Below, piece by piece: positions 16,544 to 26,043 of a DNA stretch of 64,000 nucleotides. The notes below the pieces were generated by a model, which had not been told where the DNA came from, searched no databases, and saw only the letters and a program-made list of their open reading frames with translations. The translations under genes were made by a program, and so were the position numbers. Positions within the stretch are counted from its first letter, which is position 1, and every line of letters begins with the position of its first letter. Origin of the DNA: CAIWHR01 sp963708855 (GTDB lineage Bacteria; Pseudomonadota; Gammaproteobacteria; Burkholderiales; Casimicrobiaceae); NCBI GenBank assembly GCA_963708855.1, contig CAVPUM010000005.1, positions 82,591-146,590 on the forward strand, read 5' to 3'.

Positions 16544-17521
16544 ATGGTCACAGTGAACGCGCGTCGTGCCGCGGTCGGCGCAATGGCAGGAGCCCTATTC
16601 GTGCTGGCGGCCGCAGGGCCGGGCGTGGCCGCGGCGCAGGAAGCCTATCCCACGCGACCGATCGAGTTCATCGTTCCCTGGGGTCCCGGTGGCGGCGCCG
16701 ACCAGGTGGCCCGCAAATCCAGCGTGATGCTGGAGCCGCTGCTCAAGGTGTCGTTCCCCGTCATCAATGTCGCCGGCGCTTCGGGGCAGACGGGACTTGC
16801 CAAGATGCTGGCCGCCGCCCCTGACGGCTACACGATTTCCATCATGACCGGCGACACCTTCGGCACCCAGGCGGCGGGCAAGCCCAACTGGAAATTCTCG
16901 GACATCACGCCGGTCGCCATCATGATCAAGCAGCCATCGGCATTCTTCGTTCCGGCCAACAGCCCGATCAAGAACTGGAACGACCTCGTCGCGGAGGCGA
17001 AGAAGCGCCCGCTGAAAGTCGCGGTCACCGGGTTCGGCACGCCGGACGACATCACCGTGAATTACTTCACGAAGAAGGGCGTCAACCTGCAGTCGGTGCC
17101 GTTCGCCAATCCGGGCGAGCGGTACACCGCGATTCTCGGCGGGCATGCCGACCTGCTGTACGAGCAGCTGGGTGACGTGAAGACGTTCCTCGAAAACAAG
17201 CAGATGCGCCCGATCGTCATATTCGACACGCAGCGCTTCCCGCTGTTTGCCGACGTCCAGACCTGCGTCGAGATCGGTTTCCCGGTGATCATCAACCAGT
17301 TCCGCATGGTGACGGTGAAGGCGGGCACCGATCAGCATAAGATCAAGGTGCTGGCCGACGCGCTGGCCAAGGTGGCGGGCAGCGACGACTACAAGGCCTA
17401 CCTGACCGACCAGTATGCCAATCCGACGAGCTACCAGCCGGCGGCCGATGCACAGGCCTTCCTCGCGAACGAACTCGACAACATGAAGAAGTTCGCGAGG
17501 GAAGCCGGCATGGCGCAGTAG
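16544..17521 (+). CDS. tctC: Tripartite tricarboxylate transporter substrate-binding protein (Bug/TctC)
   Basis: 325 residues behind AGGAGG. A signal peptide (cleavage near VAAAQEA) leads to the Bug-family opening YPTRPIEFIVPWGPGGGADQ, then ASGQTGLAKMLAAAPDGYT (ligand-binding loop) and the family end FLANELDNMKKFAREAG. It is a periplasmic binding protein for a carboxylate, handing over to TctA/TctB. It starts 121 bases after sauT in the same direction, so sulfoacetate is a reasonable candidate ligand; a related three-part transporter handles sulfolactate in other bacteria. Bug proteins are widely duplicated in Burkholderiales and their ligands are hard to predict. Confidence 0.9.
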   Translation: MVTVNARRAAVGAMAGALFVLAAAGPGVAAAQEAYPTRPIEFIVPWGPGGGADQVARKSSVMLEPLLKVSFPVINVAGASGQTGLAKMLAAAPDGYTISIMTGDTFGTQAAGKPNWKFSDITPVAIMIKQPSAFFVPANSPIKNWNDLVAEAKKRPLKVAVTGFGTPDDITVNYFTKKGVNLQSVPFANPGERYTAILGGHADLLYEQLGDVKTFLENKQMRPIVIFDTQRFPLFADVQTCVEIGFPVIINQFRMVTVKAGTDQHKIKVLADALAKVAGSDDYKAYLTDQYANPTSYQPAADAQAFLANELDNMKKFAREAGMAQ

Positions 17522-17630
17522 GAAAGCCACCGGGGCGCGCCGCGGCCGCGGGCAGTCGGCCGCGGCCGTGCTCGCGGTCCTGCAGTCTCCCAGCCTGTCG
17601 CGGTCGCGGCCGCACCCGGGAAGGCACGTC

Positions 17631-18203
17631 ATGATTTCGCGCCGCAAGGCCGCTCGCATCGCGCCGTACGTCATCGTCCTCGCGATCGCCGCGCTGCTGT
17701 ATCGCAGCGCCAGCGGGATCGATTTCTTCGCTCCCGCGGGGCGCATCGGGCCGGACTTCTGGCCCAAGATGGTGCTGATCCTGATGATCGCCACCTGCGT
17801 CTACGAGATCGTCAGGATCGGCGTGTTCTCGCATGACGATCCGGTGAGCGGGGTCCTGCAGACCCTTTCGGCCTCGCCGCCCGCCGCGGAGACTCATCTG
17901 CCGCCCGCCGCGGGCGGCGAGCGAACCTACCTGGTGCGGCTGGTGCTCGGCATCGGGGTGACCGTACTGTATGCGGCGGTCGTGCCGTTCACGGGCTTCT
18001 TCCTCACTACCGCCACGTATCTGGTGGCATTCATCTGGCTCGGGCGTTTCCGGAGGATGTGGCTGGCGATCGGCGTGAGCCTCGCCGGCACGCTGCTGCT
18101 GGTCTTCTTCTTCATGAAGGTGGCCTACATCTCTCTGCCGCTCGGGGTCGCGCCGTTCTCGGCCGTCAGCCTGTATCTCATGCAGGTCATGGGCATCCGG
18201 TAG
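17631..18203 (+). CDS. tctB: Tripartite tricarboxylate transporter small subunit (TctB)
   Basis: 190 residues with four predicted membrane spans, starting MISRRKAARIAPYVIVLAIA, and the TctB-typical first-loop motif GRIGPDFWPKMVLILMI. A proline/alanine-rich loop near residues 80-100 separates the first two helices from the last two. It works with TctA in the inner membrane. It sits between tctC and tctA, with 8 bases to tctA. Confidence 0.85.
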   Translation: MISRRKAARIAPYVIVLAIAALLYRSASGIDFFAPAGRIGPDFWPKMVLILMIATCVYEIVRIGVFSHDDPVSGVLQTLSASPPAAETHLPPAAGGERTYLVRLVLGIGVTVLYAAVVPFTGFFLTTATYLVAFIWLGRFRRMWLAIGVSLAGTLLLVFFFMKVAYISLPLGVAPFSAVSLYLMQVMGIR

Positions 18204-18210
18204 TTCCGCA

Positions 18211-19728
18211 ATGGAAATCCTGCAGCATCTCGGGACCGGATTCCTGCACGTCCTGGAGCCCGCCAACCTGCTGGTCCTGGTCATCGGCGTGGTGCTCGGC
18301 CTGCTGGTCGCAGTGCTGCCGGGATTGACACTGGTGATGGGCGTGGTGCTGGCGCTGCCGTTCACTTACCACATGCAGATCACGCCCGCGATCATCCTGC
18401 TGACCGCGATGTACGTGTCGGGAACCTACGCCGGAGCGTGGACGTCGATCCTCTTCCGCATCCCGGGCGAGCCGATGGACGTGCCGCTGCTCTGGGACGG
18501 CTACACGATGGCGCGCAAGGGCCGGGCTGCGGCGGCGCTGGGCTGGACCCTGGTCTCGGCGTTGTTCGGCGGCCTGCTGTCGGCCACGGTCATGGTGTCG
18601 CTGGCGCAACCCATCGCCAACATCGCGCTGACCTTCTCGACGCCGGAGTACTTCGCCATCATCTTCTTCGGATTGGTGAGCGTCGGTTCGCTCGGCGGCG
18701 GATCGATGACCAATGCATTCATCAGCCTGTTCTTCGGTCTGCTCATCGCGACCGTCGGCGTCGACGACATCTACGGCGCCGAGCGTTTCGTTTTCGGCGT
18801 TCCGCTGTTCAAGGACGGCATCCATTACCTCGTGGTGATGGTGGGTGCGTACGGCCTCGGCGAGGTGTTCTCGCGGATGGAAAAGGGTTTCGTCTCGGTG
18901 GCGGTGGAGGGCGTCGCCGAGGTCAAGACGCGCTTGCCCGGCTTCAGGGAAGCGCTGGCCGCCAGGATGACGTTCGTCCGTGGGTCGCTCATCGGCATCG
19001 TCGTCGGGCTCGTGCCCGGTGCCGGCGCCACCATCGCGTCGTTCGTCTCCTACGGCGCGGAGATGCAGTACGGCCGGAGGAAGGGCGAGTTGGGCACCGG
19101 CATCCCGGAGGGCATCATCGCGCCGCAGACGGCCGCCACCTCTTCGGTGGGCGGCGCGCTGATCCCGCTCGTGACCATGGGCATTCCGGGGAGCGGGGCC
19201 ACGGCCATCATTCTCGGCGCGTTCCTGCTGCACGGCCTGCAACCCGGGCCGCAGGTCTTCACCAGCTCTCCCCAGGTCATCTACGCGATGTTCGCATCGC
19301 TGTTCGTCGGCATCGTCGTGATGTGCGTCATCGGCTACTTCGCCGCGAAGCTGATGGTCAAGGTGCTGGACCTGCCGGAGGCGATCGTCTCCGCCTACGT
19401 GGTGATGTGCTGCTTCCTCGGCGCCTACGCCTCCCGCAACAACGTCACGGACCTCTGGCTGCTGGCGGCCTTCGGCATCGTGGGCTATCTGTTCGAACGC
19501 TTTCGTTTCCCCATCACGCCGCTGGTGCTGGGCGTGATCCTGGGACCGCTCGCGGAAACCAGCTTCATGACGACCATGGTCAGCTTCAACAACGACTGGA
19601 CCGTGTTCTTCACGCGTCCGGTCAGCGGCATCCTGATGGTGATGGCGTGCATCGCGCTGGTCTATCCGGTGCTGCGGCACAAGCTGCAACAGCGCCGGGC
19701 GCACAACGGGCGACCGGATGCGGCGTAG
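18211..19728 (+). CDS. tctA: Tripartite tricarboxylate transporter large permease (TctA)
   Basis: 505 residues, about 11-12 membrane segments. Diagnostic TctA stretches include GLLVAVLPGLTLVMGVVLAL near the start (the PG-containing loop), YVSGTYAGAWTSILFRIPGE, GLVPGAGATIASFVSYGAE and GIPGSGATAIILGAF. These are the two inverted PG-rich repeats of the family. It is the sodium- or proton-coupled channel of the TctCBA uptake system. Last gene of the sauS-sauT-tctCBA run; it converges on the quinone oxidoreductase gene only four bases away. Confidence 0.93.
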   Translation: MEILQHLGTGFLHVLEPANLLVLVIGVVLGLLVAVLPGLTLVMGVVLALPFTYHMQITPAIILLTAMYVSGTYAGAWTSILFRIPGEPMDVPLLWDGYTMARKGRAAAALGWTLVSALFGGLLSATVMVSLAQPIANIALTFSTPEYFAIIFFGLVSVGSLGGGSMTNAFISLFFGLLIATVGVDDIYGAERFVFGVPLFKDGIHYLVVMVGAYGLGEVFSRMEKGFVSVAVEGVAEVKTRLPGFREALAARMTFVRGSLIGIVVGLVPGAGATIASFVSYGAEMQYGRRKGELGTGIPEGIIAPQTAATSSVGGALIPLVTMGIPGSGATAIILGAFLLHGLQPGPQVFTSSPQVIYAMFASLFVGIVVMCVIGYFAAKLMVKVLDLPEAIVSAYVVMCCFLGAYASRNNVTDLWLLAAFGIVGYLFERFRFPITPLVLGVILGPLAETSFMTTMVSFNNDWTVFFTRPVSGILMVMACIALVYPVLRHKLQQRRAHNGRPDAA

Positions 19729-19732
19729 GCAA

Positions 19733-20723
19733 TTACGTTACCTTCAGCACCAGCTTGCCACGCGTGCCCCGCGCTTCGAGGCGGGCGTGGGCGGCGGCAG
19801 CCTCTTCCAGACGGTATTCGTGATCGATGACGACCGTGAGCTCACCGCTGGCGCAGGCGGCGAACAGATCCCCGGTGCGCCACGCGATTTCCTCCGCGGT
19901 GGCCGTGTAGTCGGCAAGGTGCGGGCGGGTGAAGAAAATCGATCCCGCTTCCCCCAGCTCGAGGGGCTCGATCGATTGCACCAGCCCGGAGGCGCCGCCG
20001 TAGTTCACGCACAGGCCGCGCCGCCGCACGCTGCGGATGCTCCTGGCGATGGTGTCCTTGCCCACCGCGTCGTAGACCACGTCGACGCCGCGGCCGGCGG
20101 TGATAGCCATCACCGCGTCTCGAAAGTCCTGGTCCCGGTACAGCACCACGTGATCTGCGCCCCGGGCCTTCGCGATCTCGGCCTTGTCGGCGGTGCCCAC
20201 TGTGGCGATCACCATGGCGCCGCGGCGCTTCGCCAACTGGATCAGCATCTGGCCGACGCCTCCGGCGCCCGCGTGGACGAGGCAGGAATGCTCCGGCCCG
20301 AGGGGAAACGCCGAGTGCGACAGGTAGTGGGCGGTGCAGCCCTGCAGCATCAGGGCGGTGGCCACCGAATCCGCAATGTCTGCGGGGATGCGCGCGAGCC
20401 GCCAAGCGGGCACCGCCGCGTACTGCGGCGTAGCTGCCGCGGGCGAGACAGTAGCCCACACGCGTGCCGACCGGCAGGCCGCTCACCCCGGCGCCGAGCT
20501 CGACCACCCGCCCCGCGCCCTCCATGCCGATGGTCATCGGCAGCGGCGTCTGGTACGTGTGCGACTTCGCATAGCTGCCGTTGCGCATGTAGACGTCGAT
20601 GAAGTTCACTCCCGCACAGGCGAGCTCGACCAGGGCCTCGCCCGGCCCGGGCGAAGGCCGTTCGGCGTCCTGCAGCTGCAACTGCTCGGGCCCGCCGAAC
20701 GCACTGACTCGCATCGCCTTCAT
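19733..20723 (-). CDS. NADPH:quinone oxidoreductase family protein (one frameshift)
   Basis: About 329 residues of the zinc-free medium-chain dehydrogenase family. It opens MKAMRVSAFGGPEQLQLQDA, has GMEGAGRVVELGAGV, and after the break near 20,425 continues QYAAVPAWRLARIPADIADS, TAHYL and the nucleotide motif HAGAGGVGQMLIQLAKRRGA. The C-terminus (EEAAAAHARLEARGTRGKLV) is the standard quinone-oxidoreductase end. No structural or catalytic zinc ligands are visible. It reduces quinones or alpha,beta-unsaturated carbonyls with NADPH. One extra base explains the split, most likely a sequence error. It is divergent from the enolase-superfamily gene across 130 bases. Confidence 0.85.
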
Positions 20724-20853
20724 GTTCCGCTCCTTTCGTGCCGGGCCGGCTGGAGGGTGGCACCAGCGGGTTGCGCAAGCGCGAAGAATAGCTCACGCTG
20801 CGCGGCGTCCTGAACAACGATGCCGACCGATCCGGCGGCGCGCGAGGTGGAAG

Positions 20854-21932
20854 GTGGCCATCGTCGAACGACTGAACCTGTACCGACTCGAAGTGCCGCT
20901 CGCGACGCCGTACAAGCTTTCGTTCGGCCCGGTGACGAGGTTCGACACGGTGCTGGTCGAGGCCCAGGACGACGACGGCCGGATCGGGCTGGGCGAGGCG
21001 ACGCTGCTCACCGGCTACACCGACGAGACGTCGACGGCGCGTGGGAGCTGATGCAGCGGTTGGCCGCCGGCTGCCCCGGCCTGGCGCCGGATCGTTGCGT
21101 GGAGCGGGTCGCCGGCGTGGTCCAGGACGGCACCGTTCGCGGCGACCGGCCTGACGACGGCGATGGAGATGCTGCAGTCGAGCGCCTGGTTGCGGGTGAA
21201 CGGAGCCGACTCGCGTGCCGCTGCTCGGGCTGGTGAACGGCAGCGAGGCGGGCGAGCTCGAAGCGGAAGTGGCGCGTTTGCTGGAACGAAGGTTTCCGCA
21301 CCCTGAAGGTGAAGGTCGGCTTCGACGCCGATCAGGATGTCCGCAGGGTCGCGCTGATCCAGAGGATCGTCGCCGGCCGCTGCCGGTTGCGCATCGACGC
21401 CAACCAGGGCTACGACCGGGAACAGGGCTGTGCCTTCGCCGCCGCGCTCGACCCCGAGGGCATCGAGCTGTTCGAGCAGCCGTGCGCCGCCGGCGACTGG
21501 GACGCCGCGCGGGCCGTGGCCGCGCGTGTCGCCGGTCCCGATGATGCTGGACGAGTCGATCTACGGCATGGACGGACATCGAGCGCGCGGCAAGGCTCGG
21601 GGCGGCGCGCTTCATCAAGCTCAAGCTGATGAAGATGGGCAGTCTCGAAGCGCTGGCGCGCGGCATCCGGCGCATCCGCGAGCTGGGCATGGAGCCGGTG
21701 CTCGGCAACGGCGTCGCCTGCGAGGTCGGTTGCTGGATGGAGGCCTGCGTCGCGCGCACGCTGATCACCAACGCCGGCGAGATGAACGGCTTCCTGAAGC
21801 CGGTGACGCGCCTGCTCGCCGATCCGCTGCGCTTCAGCGGCGGCGCGCTGCTGCTCGACCGCGGGCTACGCGCCGCGGCTCGATGCGCAGGCGGTGTCGC
21901 GTTGCACCGTGGCCACGGCCACGTTTCACTGA
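20854..21932 (+). CDS. Enolase-superfamily enzyme, MLE subgroup (many frameshifts)
   Basis: About 358 residues from GTG 20854 when some seven frame breaks are bridged (near 21,040, 21,128, 21,215, 21,290, 21,535, 21,580 and 21,865). Capping domain: VAIVERLNLYRLEVPLATPY, LSFGPVTRFDTVLVEAQ. The barrel has the KxK base in TLKVKVGFDAD, metal ligands in RIDANQGY, ELFEQP and MLDESIYG, and the second Lys motif FIKLKLMKMG. These are the residues of the muconate-lactonizing/dipeptide-epimerase subgroup, not of methylaspartate ammonia-lyase. It is the first gene of the glutamate mutase unit, 20 bases before glmS, where an ammonia-lyase would be expected. The reaction is unknown: epimerase, racemase or a lyase acting on methylaspartate are possibilities. 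Confidence 0.7.
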
Positions 21933-21952
21933 AGACAGGATGGGAGTTGGCA

Positions 21953-22391
21953 ATGTCCCGCAAGACACTGGTCACCGGCGTCATCGGTTCCGACACCCAC
22001 ATCGTCGGCAACCGCATCCTGTCGATGGCGCTGGAAAAGGCCGGTTACAAGGTGGTCGCGCTGGGCGCGCTCACCCCGGCGGCGGAGTTCGTCAAGGCGG
22101 CCATCGAGACCAACGCCGACGCCATCCTGGTGTCGTCGCTGTACGGCCAGGGCGAGCTCGACTGTCGCGGCTTCCGCGACCTGTGCATCGAGGCCGGGCT
22201 CGAGCGACATCCTGATCTACGTCGGCGGCAACCTGGTCGTCGGCAAGCAGACCTGGGAGGAGGTGGAGCGACGCTTCGTCGCGATGGGCTTCGACCGCGC
22301 ATTCCCGCCCGGCACGCGGACCGACGACGTGATCCGCATCCTGGCGCAGGACTTCGCGGCGCGCAGGCAGGACCCGCCGCAGGAGCGCTGA
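21953..22391 (+). CDS. glmS: Glutamate mutase sigma (S) subunit, B12-binding (one frameshift)
   Basis: About 146 residues. The N-terminus reads TLVTGVIGSDTHIVGNRILS with the cobalamin motif DxHxxG at residues 14-19 (DTHIVG), in which His16 replaces the benzimidazole base below cobalt. ALGALTPAAEFVKAA and VSSLYGQGELDC follow, as in clostridial GlmS. A break near 22,200 shifts the rest, which continues DILIYVGGNLVVGKQTWEEV and ends QDPPQER. With GlmE it isomerises L-glutamate to (2S,3S)-3-methylaspartate using adenosylcobalamin in the cytosol. Next to glmL and glmE in the usual S-L-E order. Confidence 0.9.
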
Positions 22392-22407
22392 TGTGCCGGC
22401 AGCGAAC

Positions 22408-23825
22408 ATGAAAGCCGCGCTGCTGATCGACTTCGGCAGCACGTACACCAAGCTGCGTGCCGTCGACGTGGAGCGAGCGACGATACTCGGAACCGGCCAA
22501 GGACCGTCGACGGTCGGCACCGACATCACGATCGGCATGCGCGCGGCGCTGGCCGATCTGGAGCGTCACATCGGCGTCCTGCCCCCGTTTGCCTACCGCC
22601 TCGCCTGCTCGAGCGCCGCCGGCGGCTTGCGCATGGTCACCGTCGGCCTCGTGCGGGAACTGACCGCCGAGGCGGCCCGCCAGGCGGCGCTCGGCGCCGG
22701 AGCGAGGCTGGTGGGAACGTTCGCGTACCGCCTGACGGCATCGGACGTGACTCGCATCGAGCAGCTGGCGCCGGACATCCTGCTGCTGGCCGGCGGCACC
22801 GACGGCGGCAACAGCGAGGTCGTCCTGCACAATGCCGACGCGCTCGGCCGAAGTCGGCTCGCCTGCCCGATCGTGCTGGCGGGCAACCGGAGCGCGATGG
22901 ATCAATGCCGCGAACGGCTTGCCGGCAGGACGGTGATCGTCACCGAGAACGTGATGCCGGAGTTCAACGTGCTCGACATCGAGCCGGCGCGCGCCGCGAT
23001 TCGCGAGGTGTTCATCGACCGCATCGTTCACGCCAAGGGCATCGACCGCGCGCAGGCGATGTTCGACCGCGTGCTGATGCCCACGCCGGCGGCCGTCATG
23101 GAAGGGGCGCGCCTGCTGGCCGACGGCTGCGACGGATTGGCGGGACTCGGCGAGCTGCTGGTCGTGGATCCCGGTGGCGCGACCACCGACGTGCACTCGG
23201 TCGCATCGGGCGCGCCGAGCCGGGCGGGCGTGATTCCGCAGGGCCTGCCCGAGCCGAGGGTGAAGCGGACGGTCGAGGGCGACCTCGGCATGCGCCACAA
23301 CATCGCGGCCATCGACGAAGCCGCGGGAGCCGGTGTCATCGCCGCGGAAAGCGGCCTCGCGGTGTCGCGCGTGCGGGAGCTGATCGCGGAGCTGGGGCGC
23401 GACGTCGAGCGCGTCCCGGCCAGCGCGGACGAGGAGGCGCTGGATCGCGCGCTGGCCCGCGCGGCCGTGCGGCTGGCGGTGAAGCGCCATGCCGGCACGG
23501 TGGAGACGGTGTTCACCGTGTCCGGGCCGGCGGTCGTGCAGCGCGGCAAGGACCTCTCCGACGTGGGTGTCGTGATCGGCACCGGCGGCGCGCTCGTGCA
23601 CAGCCCGGATCCCGGCGGCGATCCTCGCAACCGCGCTCGCCGACTCCGGCGATCCGCTACTCGCTGCGGCCGCGCGCGCCGCGGCTCCTGCTCGACCGGG
23701 AGTACATTCTCTACGCTTGCGGACTGCTGGGTCAGGTCGAGCCCCGGCAGGCGCTGGCGCTGGGTCTCGCGCATCTCGCGCCACTGAACGAGGAGATCGG
23801 CGATGAACGCACCGTCCGGACCTGA
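22408..23825 (+). CDS. glmL: Glutamate mutase accessory protein GlmL/MutL (two frameshifts)
   Basis: About 472 residues. Starts MKAALLIDFGSTYTKLRAVD, the ASKHA-fold phosphate-1 motif, with LLLAGGTDGGNSEVVLHNAD, LVVDPGGATTDVHSV (phosphate-2) and KRTVEGDLGMRHN. This is the MutL/GlmL ATPase thought to keep the B12-mutase active by exchanging damaged cofactor. Breaks near 23,617 and 23,665 interrupt the C-terminus, which resumes SLRPRAPRLLLDREYILYAC and matches the family end. It overlaps the start of glmE by 23 bases. Its presence supports a working glutamate mutase rather than another B12 enzyme. Confidence 0.88.
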
Positions 23826-25306
23826 GGCCGAGGTCGCCGCTGTCGCAGCAGCGCATCCCGGAGGACGTGTTCGCCGGGATGCGGCGGGAGAACCTCGCGC
23901 GCTGGCCCACCGGCAAGGACGTGGACCTGGACGAGGCGGTGGCGCTGCACAAGGCCTTGCCGCAGCACAAGCAGCTCGCGTGGGTGCTGCGCCGGGCGGT
24001 GGCCGAGCGGCGCTGCCTGACGCAGCCGCGCGGCGGCTTCGGCACCTTCGCGCTGCAGCTGAAGCTGATGGAGACCCTGGACAAGGAGGGTCTGGCCGAC
24101 GTGGTGCCGACCACCACCGACAGCTATACGCGCAACGAGCACTTCGCGCTGGCGCAGCGCGGCGTCGAGGAATCGGAGCGCGAGGGCCGCTCCATGCTCA
24201 ACGGCTATCCGTTGGTGAACTACGGGGTGGCGGTGAACCGGCGCCTGATCGAGGCCATCGACAAGCCGGCGATCATGCTGACCGGGACCACGATGCCGAA
24301 GCTGACCGGCGAGATCGGTTTCGCTTCCGGCTATTCCGGCTACCTCGGGTCGGGCATCGCCTACACGACGTCCTACATCAAGGAAATGTCGATCGAGGAC
24401 GGCATCCGCAACTACCAGTACCTCGATCGCCTGGCCGCCGCGTACCAGGAACGCGGCGTGGAGCTGCACCGGCGGCAGCCGGGCTTTCTCACCGGCACCA
24501 ACATTCCGCCGTGCATCGCGATCATGACCTGCGTGCTGGACGCGCTGCTGGCGGCGGCGCAGGGCGTGCGGAACTACGGCCTCGAGCTCGGCCAGACACT
24601 GCACCTCGTCCAGGACGCGGCGGCGATCTCCGCCTGCGGCGAGCTGGTGCAGGAATACCTGGTCAGATGCGGCCATCCCGACGTGTTCACCTCGGTGACC
24701 TCGCTGCACTGGATGGGCGCCTGGCCGCACGACGACGCGCAGTCGGCGGCGCTGGTGGTTTACGGCGGGACCGTGGCCGCCATCGGCGGCGCAGTCAGCG
24801 TCACCACCAAGACGACGCACGAGGCCTTCGGGCTGCCCACTCCCGAAGTCAATGCCCAGGGCCTGCGGATGACCCGCATGGCGATCTACCTGGCGCGCCA
24901 CATCCGGCTGGACGGGCTGGCCGAGTTCGCCTTCGAGAAGGACCTGATCCTGCGCGAGGTGCGGCCGATCGTCGACCGCGTCCTCGAGATGGGCGACGGC
25001 GACGTGGCCATCGGCACGGTGCGCGCGTTCGCGGCCGGGGTGATGGACGTACCGTGGTCGCCGAATCGACACGTCAAGAGCCGGGTCATGCCGGCGCGGG
25101 ACGCCGACGGCTGCCTGCGCATACTCGATGCGGGCCTGATGCCGTTCCCCAAGGACGTCCTGGAGGTGCACGAGTCGCGCTTGCGGCAACGCGCCGCCCG
25201 CGACGGCGTGCCGTTCAACGACGAGCTGGCGGTTGCCAGCGTGTTCGAGCTGTCCGAGCCCCTGTCGAGACTGATCTCGGACAAGTGGACGCTGGGGGCG
25301 GCGTAA
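23803..25306 (+). CDS. glmE: Glutamate mutase epsilon (E) subunit (one probable frameshift near the start)
   Basis: About 500 residues from ATG 23803, with a probable single-base break near 23,830; alternatively it starts at GTG 23867. It matches GlmE: RENLARWPTGKDVDLDEAV, the PTTTDSYTRNEHF glutamate/adenosyl pocket region, GRSMLNGYPLVNYGV, TGTTMPKLTGEIGFASG, GTNIPPCIAIMTCVLDALL, SLHWMGAWPHDDAQS, VTTKTTHEAFGLPTPE and DGDVAIGTVRAFAAGVMDVP. The TIM-barrel subunit binds glutamate and generates the radical when docked with B12-bearing GlmS. The end is 11 bases from the complex-II iron-sulfur gene, so the mutase and the oxidoreductase are almost certainly co-transcribed. Confidence 0.92.
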
Positions 25307-25317
25307 GATCGCGAACT

Positions 25318-26043
25318 ATGAGCATGCTTTCAGTTCGCGTCTGGCGCGCGGGCGCGGACGTTGCCGCCGGCGGCTTCGTCGCCTATGACGTGCCGCGGCT
25401 CCCTGCGCAGACCGTGCTCGACGTCGTTACGCACATCCAGCGCCGGATCGACGCCACGCTGGCCTATCGCTTCGCGTGCCGCGTCGGCATGTGCGGCTCG
25501 TGCGCGATGACGGTCAACGGCCGCGCGCGCTGGACCTGCCGCACGCACGTCGAGGCCGTGGTCGGCAGCGCCGGCCTCGAGATCGCGCCGCTGGCGCATC
25601 TGCCGGTGATCCGCGACCTCGTCACCGACATGCGCGAGTTCTTCGACAAGTGGGCGCGGGCGAAGGGGCAGTTCGTCCCGACCGCAACACGCCGTGACGA
25701 TTTCGCGACGGTCGAGCCGACCTCGCAAGAGCGGCGCGCGGTCGACGCGGCGATCGAGTGCATCGGTTGCGGCGTCTGCTACTCGAGTTGCGACGTCGTC
25801 GGCTGGAATCCCGCCTATCTCGGCCCCGCGGCGCTGAACCGCGCGTGGACGCTCGTCAACGATCCGCGCGACGGCGGGCGCAACGAGCGGCTGGCGGCGG
25901 TCGCCGGCGATGCCGGCTGCCACGCGTGCCACACGCACCAGAGCTGCACCGAGCGCTGTCCGAAGCAGCTTGCGCCGACGGCGTCGATCGCGGGGCTCAA
26001 GCGCATGGCGGCATTCGCCGCGCTGACCGGAGCCATTCGATGA
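25318..26043 (+). CDS. sdhB: Succinate dehydrogenase/fumarate reductase-like iron-sulfur subunit
   Basis: 241 residues. Three cluster motifs are intact: CRVGMCGSC plus a later Cys in ARWTCRTH ([2Fe-2S]), CIGCGVCYSSCDVVGW ([4Fe-4S]) and CHACHTHQSCTERCPKQL ([3Fe-4S] region plus the fourth cysteine). It passes electrons between the flavoprotein and quinone in a complex-II-type enzyme on the inner face of the membrane. It sits directly after glmE, and its last codons overlap the membrane-subunit start (ATGA). Whether it serves succinate/fumarate or methylsuccinate/mesaconate cannot be told from this subunit. Confidence 0.9.
   Translation: MSMLSVRVWRAGADVAAGGFVAYDVPRLPAQTVLDVVTHIQRRIDATLAYRFACRVGMCGSCAMTVNGRARWTCRTHVEAVVGSAGLEIAPLAHLPVIRDLVTDMREFFDKWARAKGQFVPTATRRDDFATVEPTSQERRAVDAAIECIGCGVCYSSCDVVGWNPAYLGPAALNRAWTLVNDPRDGGRNERLAAVAGDAGCHACHTHQSCTERCPKQLAPTASIAGLKRMAAFAALTGAIR

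Noticed and set aside
20724..20853. Cobalamin riboswitch before the glutamate mutase genes
   Set aside because: A small hairpin is present but no B12-box-like sequence was found, and 130 bases is short for the full element.
20854..21932. Methylaspartate ammonia-lyase as identity of the enolase-family gene
   Set aside because: The N-terminal domain and the KxK motifs fit the muconate-lactonizing subgroup and not the ammonia-lyase, so I left the reaction open.
23803..26043. Long frame joining the start of glmE to the iron-sulfur subunit
   Set aside because: Most of glmE lies in another frame. The join reflects a probable single-base error near 23,830, and the iron-sulfur gene has its own ATG at 25318.
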